Source of the DNA: Bactericera cockerelli
Taxonomy: Eukaryota > Arthropoda > Insecta > Hemiptera > Triozidae
Direction: 5' to 3'
Assembly: GCA_024516035.1 (NCBI GenBank)
Contig: CM044961.1
Location: 12,499,800 to 12,563,799, forward strand
DNA length: 64,000 bases
In this document: positions 42,274 to 55,014 of the stretch, in pieces
How positions within the stretch are numbered: position 1 is the stretch's first letter
Layout: the number at the start of each line of letters is the position of its first letter
Position numbers and translations under genes: made by a program
Notes under the pieces: model-generated
Database searches by the model: none
What the model saw: the letters and a program-made list of their open reading frames with translations, nothing else
Told to the model about the DNA's origin: nothing

Positions 42274-42688
42274 ATATTGATATTCTATTTTTTTCTGAAC
42301 TAATGGTTTTAATCAATTTTGTATTTTGCCTCATGAGGATATAATGAGTAGCTTACAGGTTATTATCAAACTGTATGACTTTGAAATCTGGTAATATTAT
42401 AGACAATTAGTTGCAAATTAAAAATTGTAATTTACTCGGCCTAACAGATTTCTTTGTGGTCAAGTTAAGAAATTGGTGGATTACGTTAACTTGTCAGATG
42501 TTATTTTGTAATTGCTTGAATTTGGCTGATGTAATTGTGTTGATCATATTTTTCCTAGATTATTCAGGATATTTTTTATCTTTTCGTACTAAATATGTCA
42601 TGTTTTCTATTATTTTAGCATTGTTATTTCCAATTTTGTAGTGTGGAAATTGTCCTAATATTTTATATAGGACAATTTGGTGGGAGTA
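42274..42688 (+). other. BEL/Pao 3' untranslated region
   Basis: 415 bp of AT-rich sequence between the gag-pol stop and the right LTR. Only a 76-codon spurious frame; no envelope-like product. Ends in a short purine-rich tract (TGGTGGGAG) before the LTR, the likely plus-strand primer. Confidence 0.7.
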
Positions 42689-42983
42689 TGTTGCGTTACG
42701 ACGGCAATCTTAAAATAATTTTTAGATTGTGTATGGGGGTCTTATTCTTTTTCCCGCCCGTATTTTAGGATGTATCAAAGCTATAGTCGATTCTGATTGG
42801 TCGGGAAGTTTTTCTAGAGTTCTTGGTGGGAAATGTGGAAATATAGTTAGAATGTTAGTTTTTCCAGTAGATTTCAAGATTAAGATAGCTTTTCCTTTTG
42901 TATGAACTCTGTAATGTGTGTAAATAAAGAATATTCTCATTAATGTGTAAATAGAAATCATCTGCGTTCGTGATTTTCCATCA
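42689..42983 (+). repeat. BEL/Pao 3' LTR
   Basis: 295 bp, appears identical to the left LTR; followed by the second copy of CTCCT. Confidence 0.95.
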
Positions 42984-43032
42984 CTCCTGGTTACAAGTCC
43001 GTCGCTTTATCGATCAAGCTACTGAGGTCGGT
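42984..43032 (-). mobile_element. SINE family 1, right piece split by BEL insertion
   Basis: CTCCTGGTTACAAGTCCGTC through GCTACTGAGGTCGG continues the SINE begun at 36451. Confidence 0.9.
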
Positions 43033-44180
43033 AAAAATATACTAATGAATCTAATGATGATGACAGAGAGGAAATTAATAATGATAATTCTGTTAAGATA
43101 AATTGTGACATTATAACACAAAGAAACACATGTAGCATCAGTTTTTATTTCCAAGTTAATGAGTTGGAAAATGAGAGTAGGAGAAGTGAAGGAAATTATT
43201 ATACATAGTGAAAGAAGGACAGACAAAGAGAGGGAAGAAGAGAGAGGGAGTTGAATGATATAGTGACTGGGAAGGGGAGAGGGAATTAGGAGATAAGCAC
43301 TTGGGAAGAAGAAAGAGAAATAGAAGAAGAAAGAAAGAGATGGAGGAAGAGGAGGGAGAGAGAGAGGGAGAGAAAAAAAGGAAAAGGGAGATAAAAAAGA
43401 AAATCGAAGAAGAGCGAGTTATAATTATTTATATATAATTATAATTATATAAGATGTAGGAGAGAAATGACAAAAAATAAGAGAAAAAGAATATAATAAT
43501 CACAAAGAAAAAAAATAATATAATAAATATACATATAAAAAGGGAATGAAAGAAATAGGAATCAGACGAGAAAGAAGAGAGGGAGAGAGAGAGAGAGAGA
43601 GAGAGAAAAATAAGGAGAAAATAGAGAATGAGAAAAATAGTGTTCAGATAAGAAAGAATTAAATTAATTTAGAGAAGAAGACAAGGAGAGACACAAGAAA
43701 GTGGAAAGGAATGTTATTAAGGACGAGGAATATTGAAAGAGAAGATAAGAAAAATTGAATACTAGAGAGAGAGAGATAGAGAGAGAGAGGGAGAGAGAGA
43801 GAGAGAGACAAAGAGGAAAGGAAAGAGAGAGCAATAAAGTTATTAAGTGTTTTAACAACTTTTAAACATACTGTGAAAAACTTGGAATTCTATTATATAA
43901 TGGTTAACTTCCACCCTCTCTAGCAGTCACCGTGGACGAGTGGTTAGCGCGCTAGGTTTGCATGCACCTGGAATTGAATTCCAGCTTAGACAGACTTTTA
44001 AGACCCTTTACTTTGCATATTACGTGGTCCATACATACCTCGAAAAAAAATTACCAGAGTGGCACCTTAACCACTTGACTACCAGTGCACACAAAGAGAG
44101 TGAGTGCATCCTGGGTGTTGGGAGTAAAATCTTTCTAATTTGGGTCTTTTTAAGCAAAAAAAAAAAAAAAAAAAAAACGT
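43033..44180. other. purine-rich low-complexity DNA with SINE fragment
   Basis: GA-rich tracts (43205-43400, 43575-43620, 43760-43835). 43924-43965 is a family-3 SINE head fragment (GCAGTCACCGTGGACGAGTG, GCGCGCTAGG). An A19 run ends near 44176. No gene. Confidence 0.6.
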
Positions 44181-44660
44181 AACTTCAAGCCACGCAAGAG
44201 GTAGAGCTCTAGCCCATTTTTCTAACTTTCTAAATGGTATCCCCGACCATATTTATGTATCCCTACTTTGTTCAAAATCAAATGATACAATTTATGTATC
44301 CCTCTTTGGTTCAAAATGAAGGGATACAATATAATATGTACATATTGTACGGCCTAATCAACATCTTAAGTACTTAATTAACTATTATAAAAGAAGGAAC
44401 TCGTTTCCAGGCCACCCAAGAGGTAGAGTTCCAGCCCGATTTTCTAACTTCCTAAGTGGTTTCCCCTACAATATGTATCCCTAAGTAGAAATGAAGGATA
44501 CATATTGCATTTACTAATTTACTAATATAAGAAAAGAACTCGTTTCCAGGCCACCCAAGAGGTAGAGTTCCAGCCCGTTTTTCTAACTTCCTAAGTGGTA
44601 TCCCCAGCAATATGAATATCTACTTAGAAAAGAAGTATTCATACTGCAAGGCCTAATCCA
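44180..44660. repeat. three copies of a ~140-200-bp repeat
   Basis: Landmark AAGAGGTAGAG with CCAGGCCACCC (or AAGCCACGC) before it and TTTTTCTAACTTCCTAAGTG after it, at about 44190, 44410 and 44550, separated by variants of GGATACATATTG. Confidence 0.75.
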
Positions 44661-45159
44661 CTTCGTAATAAACTATTTCTTATAAATAAATAAAAAAACT
44701 TGTGGCGCCAACAAGTGAAAAAAAAAAATGCAAAAAACAAAACATCATGCAAAAAATACATCTGCCCAAAAACCACTACAGTCAAATACATCTGCCTTAC
44801 TACGTGTATTAAGTAGCAAAAATTACAATACTCGTACTAAATGGCAAAAACTTTGAGATGGTAGCTAATTGACTGAATTAAATTTTCAACTTAATACCTA
44901 CTAATGCTATTTAATAAAAAGAGGCAAAAACTTGAGTAGCGTTTAGGGCAGATGTAACATGCAATCATCATGCAAAATATTTCAAGACAACAACACATAA
45001 AATGAACATGCACAAAAAAAAACACAATACTAAAACCTAATTCCAATACTCAGTCCATTGGAATTAAGTTTTACGGTGGTCACGGTGGTCAGAGTGGTCG
45101 AGGAGGTATTGTTGGTCGCAATGGTCAGGGTGGTCAAGGTGGTCGAGGTCAATTCGGTC

Positions 45160-48100
45160 ATTTACTTGAGTAGTGTTTACGGCAGCTAATCCCTTAAATA
45201 CTAAACTTAATACTAATGCTGTGTAATACTCTAATTGTGACAAAAAATTTGAGTAGCGTTTACGACAGCTAATCCCTTAAATACTAAACTTAATACTAAT
45301 GCTGTGTAATACTAATTGTGACAAAAAAGTTTGAGTAGCGTGTACAGCAGCTAATTCCTTAAATACTAAACTTAATACTAATGCTGTGTAATACTCTAAT
45401 TGTGACAAAAAAATTGAGTAGCGTGTACAGCAGCTAATCCCTTAAATACTAAACTTAATACTAATGCTGTGTAATACTCTAATTGTGACAAAAAAAAATT
45501 GAGTAGCGTGTACAGCAGCTAATCCCTTAAATGCTAAACTTAATAGTAATGCTGTGTAATAATTATTGTGACAAGAAAGTTTGAGTAGCGTTTACGACAG
45601 CCAATTTATTAAGAACCCACCATTTAACACTAAACTTAATACTAATGCTGTGTAATACTCTAATTGTGACAAAAAAATTGAGTAGCGTGTACAGCAGCTA
45701 ATCCCTTAAATACTAAACTTAATACTAATGCTGTGTAATACTCTAATTGTGACAAAAAAATTGAGTAGCGTGTACAGCAGCTAATCCCTTAAATACTAAA
45801 CTTAATACTAATGCTGTGTAATACTCTAATTGTGACAAAAAAAAATTGAGTAGCGTGTACAGCAGCTAATCCCTTAAATGCTAAACTTAATAGTAATGCT
45901 GTGTAATAATTATTGTGACAAGAAAGTTTGAGTAGCGTTTACGACAGCCAATTTATTAAGAACCCACCATTTAACACTAAACTTAATACTAATGCTGTGT
46001 AATAATTATTGTGACAAGAAAGTTTGAGTAGCGTTTACGACAGCCAATTTATTAAGAACCCACCATTTAACACTAAACTTAATACTAATGCTGTGTAATA
46101 CTCTAATTGTGACAAAAAAATTGAGTAGCGTGTACAGCAGCTAATCCCTTAAATACTAAACTTAATACTAATGGTGTTTATTACTCTAATTGTGACAAAA
46201 AAATTTGAGTAGCGGGTACAGCAGCAAAACCCTTAAATACTTAACTTAATACTAATGCTGTGTAATACTCTAATTGTGACAAAAAATTTGAGTAGCGTTT
46301 ACGACAGCTAATCCCTTAAATACTAAACTTAATACTAATGCTGTGTAATACTAATTGTGACAAAAAAGTTTGAGTAGCGTGTACAGCAGCTAATTCCTTA
46401 AATACTAAACTTAATACTAATGCTGTGTAATACTCTAATTGTGACAAAAAAATTGAGTAGCGTGTACAGCAGCTAATCCCTTAAATGCTAAACTTAATAC
46501 TAATGCTGTGTTATTCTAATTGTGACAAAAAAATTGAGTAGCGTGTACAGCAGCTAATCCCTATAATACTAAACTTAATAATAATGCTGAGTAATACTCT
46601 AATTGTGACAAAAAAAATTGAGTAGCGTGTACAGCAGCTAATCCCTTCAATACTAAACTTAATACTAATGCTGTGTAATACTCTAATTGTGACAAAAAAA
46701 ATTGAGTAGCGTGTACAGCAGCTAATCCCTTAAATGCTAAACTTAATAGTAATGCTGTGTAATAATTATTGTGACAAGAAAGTTTGAGTAGCGTTTACGA
46801 CAGCCAATTTATTAAGAACCCACCATTTAACACTAAACTTAATACTAATGCTGTGTATTACTCTAATTGTGACAAAAAAATTTGAGTAGCGGGTACAGCA
46901 GCAAAACCCTTAAATACTTAACTTAATACTAATGCTGTGTAATACTCTAATTGTGACAAAAAAAATTGAGTAGCGTGTACGTACAGCAGCTAATCCCTTA
47001 AATACTAAACTTAATACTAATGCTGTGTAATACTCTAATTGTGACAAAAAATTTGAGTAGCGTGTACAGCAGCTAACCCCTTATATACTAAACTTAATAC
47101 TAATGCTGTGTATTACTCTAAATGTGACAAAAAAATTTGAGTAGTGGGTACAGCAGCAAAACCCTTAAATACTTAACTTAATACTAATGCTGTGTAATAC
47201 TCTAATTGTGACAAAAAAATTGAGTAGCGGGTACAGCAGCAAAACCCTTAAATACTTAACTTAATACTAATGCTGTGTAATACTCTAATTGTGACAAAAA
47301 AATTGAGTAGCGTGTACAGCAGCTAATCCCTTATATACTAAACTTAATACTAATGCTGTGTAATACTCTAATTGTGACAAAAAAATTGAGTAGCGTGTAC
47401 AGCAGCTAATCCCTTAAATGCTAAACTTAATACTAATGCTGTGTTATTCTAATTGTGACAAAAAAATTTGAGTAGCGTGTACAGCAGCTAATCCCTTAAA
47501 TGCTAAACTTAATACTAATGCTGTGTTATTCTAATTGTGACAAAAAAATTGAGTAGCGTGTACAGCAGCTAATCCCTATAATACTAAACTTAATAATAAT
47601 GCTGAGTAATACTCTAATTGTGACAAAAAAATTTGAGTAGCGTGTACAGCAGCTAATCCCTTAAATGCTAAAATTAATAGTAATGCTGTGTAATAATATT
47701 ATTGTGACAAGAAAGTTTGAGTAGCGTTTACGACAGCCAATTTATTAAGAACCCACCATTTAACACTAAACTTAATACTAATGCTGTGTTATTCTAATTG
47801 TGACAAAAAAAATTGAGTAGCGTGTACAGCAGCTAATCCCTTAAATGCTAAACTTAATACTAATGCTGTGTTATTCTAATTGTGACAAAAAAATTGAGTA
47901 GCGTGTACAGCAGCTAATCCCTTAAATGCTAAAATTAATAGTAATGCTGTGTAATAATATTATTGTGACAAGAAAGTTTGAGTAGCGTTTACGACAGCCA
48001 ATTTATTAAGAACCCACCATTTAACACTAAACTTAATACTAATGCTGTGTATTACTCTAATTGTGACAAAAAAATTTGAGTAGCGGGTACAGCAGCTAAT

Positions 48101-49160
48101 CCCTTAAATGCTAAAATTAATAGTAATGCTGTGTAATAATATTATTGTGACAAGAAAGTTTGAGTAGCGTTTACGACAGCCAATTTATTAAGAACCCACC
48201 ATTTAACACTAAACTTAATACTAATGCTGTGTTATTCTAATTGTGACAAAAAAAATTGAGAAGCGGTACAGCAGCTAATCCCTTAAATGCTAAAATTAAT
48301 AGTAATGCTGTGTAATAATATTATTGTGACAAGAAAGTTTGAGTAGCGTTTACGACAGCCAATTTATTAAGAACCCACCATTTAACACTAAACTTAATAC
48401 TAATGCTGTGTATTACTCTAATTGTGACAAAAAAATTTGAGTAGCGGGTACAGCAGCAAAACCCTTAAATACTTAACTTAATACTAATGCTGTGTAATAC
48501 TCTAATTGTGACAAATTTTTTTGAGTAGCGTGTACGTACAGCAGCTAATCCCTTAAATACTAAACTTAATACTAATGCTGTGTAATACTCTAATTGTGAC
48601 AAAAAAATTTGAGTAGCGGGTACAGCAGCTAATCCCTTAAATACTAAACTTAATACTAATGCTGTGTAATACTCTAATTGTGACAAAAAAATTGAGTAGC
48701 GTGTACAGCAGCTAACCCCTTAAATACTAAACTTAATACTACTGCTGTGTATTACTCTAAATGTGACAAAAAAAATTGAGTAGCGGGTACAGCAGCAAAA
48801 CCCTTAAATACTTAACTTAATACTAATGCTGTGTAATACTCTAATTGTGACAAAAAAATTGAGTAGCGTGTACAGCAGCTAACCCCTTAAATACTTAACT
48901 TAATACTAATGCTGTGTAATACTCTAATTGTGACAAAAAAATTGAGTAGCGGGTACAGCAGCAAAACCCTTAAATACTTAACTTAATACTAATGCTGTGT
49001 AATACTCTAATTGTGACAAAAAAATTGAGTAGCGTGTACAGCAGCTAATTCCTTAAATACTAAACTTAATACTAATGCTGTGTAATACTCTAATTGTGAC
49101 AAAAAAATTGAGTAGCGTGTACAGCAGCTAATCCCTTAAATACTAAACTTAATACTAATG
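45160..49160. repeat. 83-bp satellite array, about 48 copies
   Basis: Unit has TAATACTAATGCTGTGTAAT, TCTAATTGTGACAAAAAAA, TTGAGTAGCGTGTACAGCAG and CTAATCCCTTAAATACTAAA. A longer variant (about 97 bp, with CCAATTTATTAAGAACCCAC) is interspersed about nine times, giving higher-order patterns. No hammerhead core and no stable open frame. Confidence 0.95.
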
Positions 49161-49945
49161 TTGTGGTTGGTCGAGGTGATTAGGGTGGTCGAGGTCGTTA
49201 GGATGGTCAGGGTTGTCAAGGGGGTCAGAGAGGTCGAGGTGGTTAGGGTGGTCAGGGTTGTCAAGGTGGTCGAGGTGGTCGGGGTAATAAGGGTGGTCAG
49301 GGTGTCGAGATAGTTAGGGTAGTTGAGGTGGTTAGGGTGGTCGAGGTGATTAGGGTAGTCGAGGTGGTTAGGGTTGTCAAGGTGGTTAGGGTAGTCGAGG
49401 TGGTCAGGGTAGTCGAGGTGGTCAGGGTAGTCGAGGTGGTTAGGGTAGTCGAGGTGGTTAGGGTAGTCGAGGTGGTTAGTGTAGTCGAGGTGGTCAGGGT
49501 AGTCGAGGTGGTCAGGATAGTCGAGGTGGTCAGGGTAGTCGAGGTGGTCAGGATAGTCGAGGTGGTCAGGGTAGTCGAGGTGGTCAGGGTAGTTGAGGTG
49601 GTCAGGGTAGTCGAGGTGGTTAGGGTTGTCAAGGTGGTCGAAGAGGTTATGGTGGTCGAGGTGGTTAGGTTAGTCGAGGTGGTAAGGGTTGTCGAGGTGG
49701 TCAGGGTGGTCGAAGAGATTATGGTGGTCGAGGTGGTTAGTGTCGTCGAGGTGGTTAGGGTAGTCGAGGTGATTAGGGTAGTCGAGGTGGTTAGGGTAGT
49801 CGAGGTGGTTAGGGTAGTCGAGTTGGTTAGGGTAGTCAAGGTGGTCAGGGTGGTCGAAGAGGTCATGGTGGTTAGTGTGGTCGACGTGGTTGAGTTGGTT
49901 TCGGGATGTCTTGGTGGTCAGGGTGTACAGGTCTCTGTGAGCTAA
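49161..49945. repeat. 18-bp minisatellite (GGTGGTTAGGGTAGTCGA)
   Basis: About 40 units, giving VVRVVE or TTSTTL artefact frames. TAGTCGAGG and TGGTCGAAGAGG variants occur at intervals. Confidence 0.95.
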
Positions 49946-49979
49946 GTAGGTTGAGTGGACTTTTTTGACTCTGACGGAG

Positions 49980-50300
49980 GGCTGGATGTTCTGAAATCAA
50001 TTCTGAAACAAAAGACTAAGAATGCAACAGTACAAAATCATACAAAAAAGGAAAACCACAAAATACAACGAGTAAAAGAAAAAGGAAGTATAAGAAAGAG
50101 AAAACACAGAAGCTTGCAACAAGGTATAACTACAAAATGCAGCAGGCAAAAAAGAAAAAAAAAGAAAGCGATAATACGCGATTCAACTAGTATTATCTCG
50201 TACTATCGCTTTTAAAATAGGTGTTGGGTTGTAACTTAACAGTACAACCCAACACCCTCGGCCTCCTCCTCCCCTACAGCCGGACCTTTCCTCACCATAA
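49980..50300 (+). repeat. hairpin module copy 1
   Basis: A-rich part (GACTAAGAATGCAACAGTAC, AAAACACAGAAGCTTGCAAC), hairpin 1 (50165-50213) and hairpin 2 (50220-50256), ending in CCCTCGGCCTCCTCCTCCCC and a CCATAA border. Other copies at 50715, 51830, 53430 and 55015. Confidence 0.9.
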
Positions 50301-50714
50301 GAAAAAAATGCATGCGAAATAAAAAACTAAGACTGGAATAATACCAAATCATGCAAAAAAAAAAAAAAAAAAATTAAAAGCACAAAATACAATATACTCA
50401 AAAAAACAGTTAATTTTATGAACGTGAAAATTTAATAATGCAAAAAATTAAAATTTAAAAGAGGAGTTAAAAAATAAATAAAAAACTTTTCCTATCAATT
50501 CAATACATACTTTAACTTCACAGAGAATTTAGTGGACTGGATGGTCGGGGTGGCTGGTTTGTGTACGTGGGCTGGGTTGTCTCGATGATCGAGGTGTTCA
50601 GGCTGGTCAAACAGGTCATGGTGGTCAAGGTGGTTAGTGTGGTTGGATTGGTCGGGCTGGTCTTGGTGGTCAGGGTGTATAGGTCTTTGTGAGCTAAGTA
50701 GTTTCACTGAACTG

Positions 50715-50960
50715 GTTGAGCTGGATGTACTAAAATCAGATCTGAAACAGAAGACTAAGAATGCAACAGCACAAAATCATGCAAAAAAGGAAAACCACAA
50801 AATACAACCAGTAAAAAAAATAGGTAATTTTAGGAAGAGAACACAGAAGCATGCAACATTATCATGCAACAAAGAAAAACAGAAAATGCAACAAGCAAAT
50901 AAAAGCAATAATACGCGATGTAACTAGTATTATCTCGTACTATCGCTTGTAAAATGCTTG
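50715..50960 (+). repeat. hairpin module copy 2, truncated
   Basis: Same A-rich part and a decayed hairpin 1 (50904-50947); hairpin 2 and the C-rich end are missing. Confidence 0.85.
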
Positions 50961-51059
50961 TACAAAAATTATTTTTAATAATATGCAAAAAAAACAAGAC
51001 GAAAGCAAATAATATGGAACATGCACAATATATTATAACTTAATACTAAAACTTAACAG

Positions 51060-51800
51060 GCTAGGTGGACTAGGTGGTCGGACTGGTCTTGGTCATCGGA
51101 ATGGGTTGACTCGGTGGGTTTGGGTGGTCGGAGTGGGCTGGGTAGTCGGGTACAGCTGGGTAGATTGGCGATGCTGGGTGGTCTGGTCGGGTTGACTCGT
51201 TGGGCTTGGTGGTCGAGATGGTCAGGGTTGGCTGGGTGGTCGAGATGGTCAGGGTTGGCTGGGTGGTCGAGGTGGTCAGGGTTGGCTGGGTGGTCGAGGT
51301 GGTCAGGGTTGGCTGGGTGGTCGAGGTGGTCAGGGTTGGCTGGGTTGTCGAATTGGTCAGGGTGGGCTGGGTGATTGAGGTGGTCAGGGTTGGCTGGGTG
51401 GTCGAGATGGTCAGGGTTGGCTGGGTGGTCGAGATGGTCAGGGTGGGCTGGGTGATCGAGGTGGTTAGGGGGGGCTGGGTGATCGAGGTGGTTAGGGGGG
51501 GCTGGGTGGTCGAGGTGGTTAGGGTGGTCGAGGTGTTCTGGTCGGGTTGACTTGGTGGGCGGGGTGGGCTGGGTGGTGGAGGTGGTCAGGGTGGTCGAGG
51601 TTTTCTGGTCGGGTTGACTTGGTGGGCAGTGTGGACTGGGTGGTCTTGGTCTTCGGGATAGTCGGCCGGGACTGGGTAGGCTAGGTGAGCTGGGTTTTCG
51701 GGTTGGGCTGGGTGGTCGGGGTCGCTGGGTGGTCGGGGTGGCTAGGTGGTCGAGGTGGGCTAGACGGTCTAGGTAAATTGGTTGGGCTGGGTGGTCTGCT
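51060..51800. repeat. GGT-rich minisatellite (GGTTGGCTGGGTGGTCGAGG)
   Basis: Degenerate 24- to 30-bp units related to the 18-bp array at 49161. Gives an HPA/DHL-rich spurious frame on the - strand. Confidence 0.9.
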
Positions 51801-51829
51801 TCGGTTTGGTTGACTTCATAGACTGGGTT

Positions 51830-52150
51830 GGATGGTTGCACTGAAATTAGTTCTGAAAAAAAAACTAAGAAAGCAACAGTACAAAATCATGCGAAAAAGA
51901 AAAACCACAATATTCAATAACTATAAAAAAATACTATGAGAAAGAGAAAACACAGAAGCATGCAACAAAATATAATACAAAAATGCAACAGACAAAAAAG
52001 AAAGAAAAAAAAAGAAAGCGATAATACGCGATTTAACTAGTATTATCTCGTACTATCGCTTTTAAAATAGGTGTTGGGTTGTAGCTTAACTGTACAACCC
52101 AACACCCTCGGCCTCCTCCTCCCCTACAGCCGGACCTTTCCTCGCCATAA
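51830..52150 (+). repeat. hairpin module copy 3
   Basis: A-rich part, hairpin 1 (52015-52063), hairpin 2 (52070-52106), C-rich end. Confidence 0.9.
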
Positions 52151-52209
52151 TTGAAATTGACGAAAAAATGCATGCTAAAAAAAAGAGAATATTCTTTAAA
52201 TCATGCTAA

Positions 52210-52820
52210 TAAAACCATGCGTTCGCTTGTATAGTATCTGTTAATATATGATGCGTATAGTATCTGTTTTCCCGGTTATATCTTGTTATCACCTCAATAC
52301 CTGACCTGATCGCTTGTATAGATCTGTTGTTTATCACACTAATACTGACTGACGCTTGTATAGTATCTTGTTTATCACACTTATACTGACCTGATCGCTT
52401 GTATAGTATCTGTTGTTTATCACACTTAATACCTGACACCTGATCGCTTGTTAGTATCTGTTGTTTCACACTAAACCTGCCTACGCTTGTATGTATTTAT
52501 CACACCTAATACCTGACCTGATCGCTTGTATAGTATCGGTTGTTTATCACACTTAATACCTGACCTGATCGCTTGTATAGTATCTGTTGTTTATCACACT
52601 TAATACCTGACACTGATCGCTTGTATAGTATCTGTTGTTTATCACACTTAATACCTGACCTGATCGCTTGTATAGTATCTGTTGTTTATCACACTTAATA
52701 CCTGACCTGACCTGATAGATTTGTATATAGCTATCGTTGTTGTTTATCACACTTAATACCTGAACCTGATCGCTTGTATAGTATCTGTTGTTTATCACAC
52801 TTAATACCTGACCTGACGCT
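52210..52820. repeat. 47/50-bp satellite, block 1
   Basis: Units with TGATCGCTTGTATAGTATCT, GTTGTTTATCACACTTAATA and CCTGACC(ACC). About 12 copies, the left ones with many indels. Confidence 0.93.
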
Positions 52821-52849
52821 GGACTGTGTTTAAATGTGATGCTTGAATG

Positions 52850-53430
52850 TGTTACTTCTGGATGGTGTTGTTGGACCTGCTGGACTGATCGTTGTTAGTT
52901 CTGGTTCCTGACTGGTGTGTTTGACGTGTGTGGGTGGTTGAGATGTGGGTGCTGGTTGGATGGTGGTGTGACTGGTGGGTGTTGGACTGAATGGGCTGCT
53001 GAACTGGTGGGTTAGTTGGACTGGGTGGTTGGTTGGATGGGTGGGCTGGTTGGACTGGGTGGGTGGTTTGGACTGTGGTGGCCTGGACTGGATGGTTGTT
53101 GAGACTGGTTTGGTTGGTTGGACTTATCTGGTGGACTGGGATGGGCTGTTGAATGGGTGGGCTGGTGGACTGGGTGGGTGATATTGACTGGTACGGTGGT
53201 GTTGGAGGTGGGCTGGGATGGGGTGTGAGTGGGGACGGTGGTTGGTTGGGTGGCGATGTGGGTGGTGGACTGTGGTGGACTGGTGGGTGTTGTGAGGCTG
53301 CGTGGGTTGATGTGGTGGGTGGTGGGTTGAGTGGGTGCTGGTGGATGGGGGGTGTGGATGGTGGGTGGTGGGGGGGTGGTGGTGTGTGGTAGGATGGGGG
53401 GTGGTTATGGGTGCGTTGGTGAAAAACACA
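52850..53430. repeat. G/T-rich degenerate minisatellite
   Basis: Irregular GGTGGGTTGGTTGGACTGG-like units with no fixed period. No coding evidence. Confidence 0.8.
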
Positions 53431-53700
53431 AACACACTAAGAATAAAACAGTACAAACTCATGCAAAAGAAGAAAACTACAAAATACAACAAGTTTGAAA
53501 AACAGGTAATTTATGAAATGAAAACACAGAAGCATGCAACAAAGGAAATGCAAAAAAAAAGAAAGCGATAATACGCGAATTAACTAGTATTATATCGTAC
53601 TATCGCTTTTAAAATAGGTGTTGGGTTGTAGCTTAACAGTACAACCCAACACCCTCGGCCTCCTCCTCCCCTACAGCCGGACCTTTCCTCGCCATAATTT
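53430..53700 (+). repeat. hairpin module copy 4
   Basis: A-rich part, hairpin 1 (53562-53610), hairpin 2 (53617-53653), C-rich end. Confidence 0.9.
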
Positions 53701-53774
53701 AGGTTGACGAAAAAATGCATGCGAAAAAAAAGGAGAATATTCTTTAAATCATGCAAAAAAAAATCATGCTTTTT

Positions 53775-55010
53775 CGCTTGTATAGTATCTATTGTTTATC
53801 ATGCTCAATACCTGAAATGATCGCTTGTATAGTATCTATTGTTTTTCACACTTAATACCTGACACCTGATCGCTTGTATAGTATCTGTTGTTTATCACAC
53901 TTAATACCTGACATGATCGCTTGTATAGTATCTGTTGTTTATCTCACTTAATACTTGACACCTGATCGCTTGTATAGTATCTGTTGTTTATCACACTTAA
54001 TACCTGACCTAATCGCTTGTATAGTATTTGTTGTTTATCACACTTAATACCTAACCTGATCACTTGTATAGTATCTGTTGTTTATCACACTTAATACCTG
54101 ACACCTGATCGCTTGTATAGTATCTGTTGTTTATCACACTTAATACCTGACCTGATCGCTCGTATAGTTTCTGTTGTTATCACACTTAATACCTGACACC
54201 TGATCGCTTGTATAGTATCTGTTGTTTATCACACTCAATACCTGACCTGATCGCTTGTATAGTATCTGTTGTTTATCACACTTAATACCTGACACCTGAT
54301 CACTTGTATAATATCTGTTGTTTATCACACTTAATACCTGACACCTGATCGCTTGTATAGTATCTGTTGTTTATCACACTCAATACCTGACCTGATCGCT
54401 TGTATAGTATCTGTTGTTTATCACACTTAATACCTGACACCTGATCACTTGTATAATATCTGTTGTTTATCACACTTAATACCTGACCTGATCGCTTGTA
54501 TAGTATCTGTTGTTTATCACACTTAATACCTGACCTGATCGCTTGTATAGTATCTGTTGTTTACCATACTTAATACCTGACACCTGATCGCTTGTATAGT
54601 ATCTGTTGTTTATCACACTTAATACCTGACACCTGACCGCTTGTATAGTATCTGTTGTCTATCACACTTAATACCTGACCTGATCGCTTGTATAGTATCT
54701 GTTGTTTATCACACTTAATACCTGACCTGATCGCTTGTATAGTACCTGTTGTTTATCACACTTAATACCTGACACCTGATCGCTTGTATAGTATCTGTTG
54801 TTTATCACACTTAATACCTAAAATGATCGCTTGTATAGTATCTGTTGTTTATCACACTTAAAACCTGACCTGATCGCTTGTATAGTATCTGTTGTTTATC
54901 ACATTTAATACCTGACCTGATCGCTTGTATAATATCTGTTGCTTATCACCCTCAATACTTGACCTGTTCGCGTGTATACTATCTCCTGTCTATTACACTC
55001 AATATCTGAC
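53775..55010. repeat. 47/50-bp satellite, block 2, about 26 copies
   Basis: Same unit as block 1 but far more homogeneous; 47-bp (CCTGACC) and 50-bp (CCTGACACC) variants are mixed, partly in alternation. Confidence 0.95.
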
Positions 55011-55014
55011 ACTT

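Larger units (their letters stand above)
36556..42983 (+). mobile_element. complete BEL/Pao LTR retrotransposon
   Basis: 6428 bp with 295-bp direct LTRs (36556-36850, 42689-42983) that look identical by eye, starting TG and ending CA. 5-bp target duplication CTCCT (36551-36555, 42984-42988). Primer-binding site at 36851-36870 (TTTGGCGACCGTGACAGGAC). A purine-rich GGTGGGAG precedes the right LTR. One uninterrupted gag-pol frame. Identical LTRs plus an open frame mean a very recent insertion. No envelope-like frame is seen between pol and the right LTR. Confidence 0.97.

Noticed and set aside
42411..42641. Envelope-like third ORF of the BEL element
   Set aside because: Only 76 codons, no signal or processing motifs; most likely chance in the 3' UTR.
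49297..51841. Open frames rich in TTSTTL, VVRVVE and DHLDHPANP
   Set aside because: 18- to 30-bp minisatellite artefacts.
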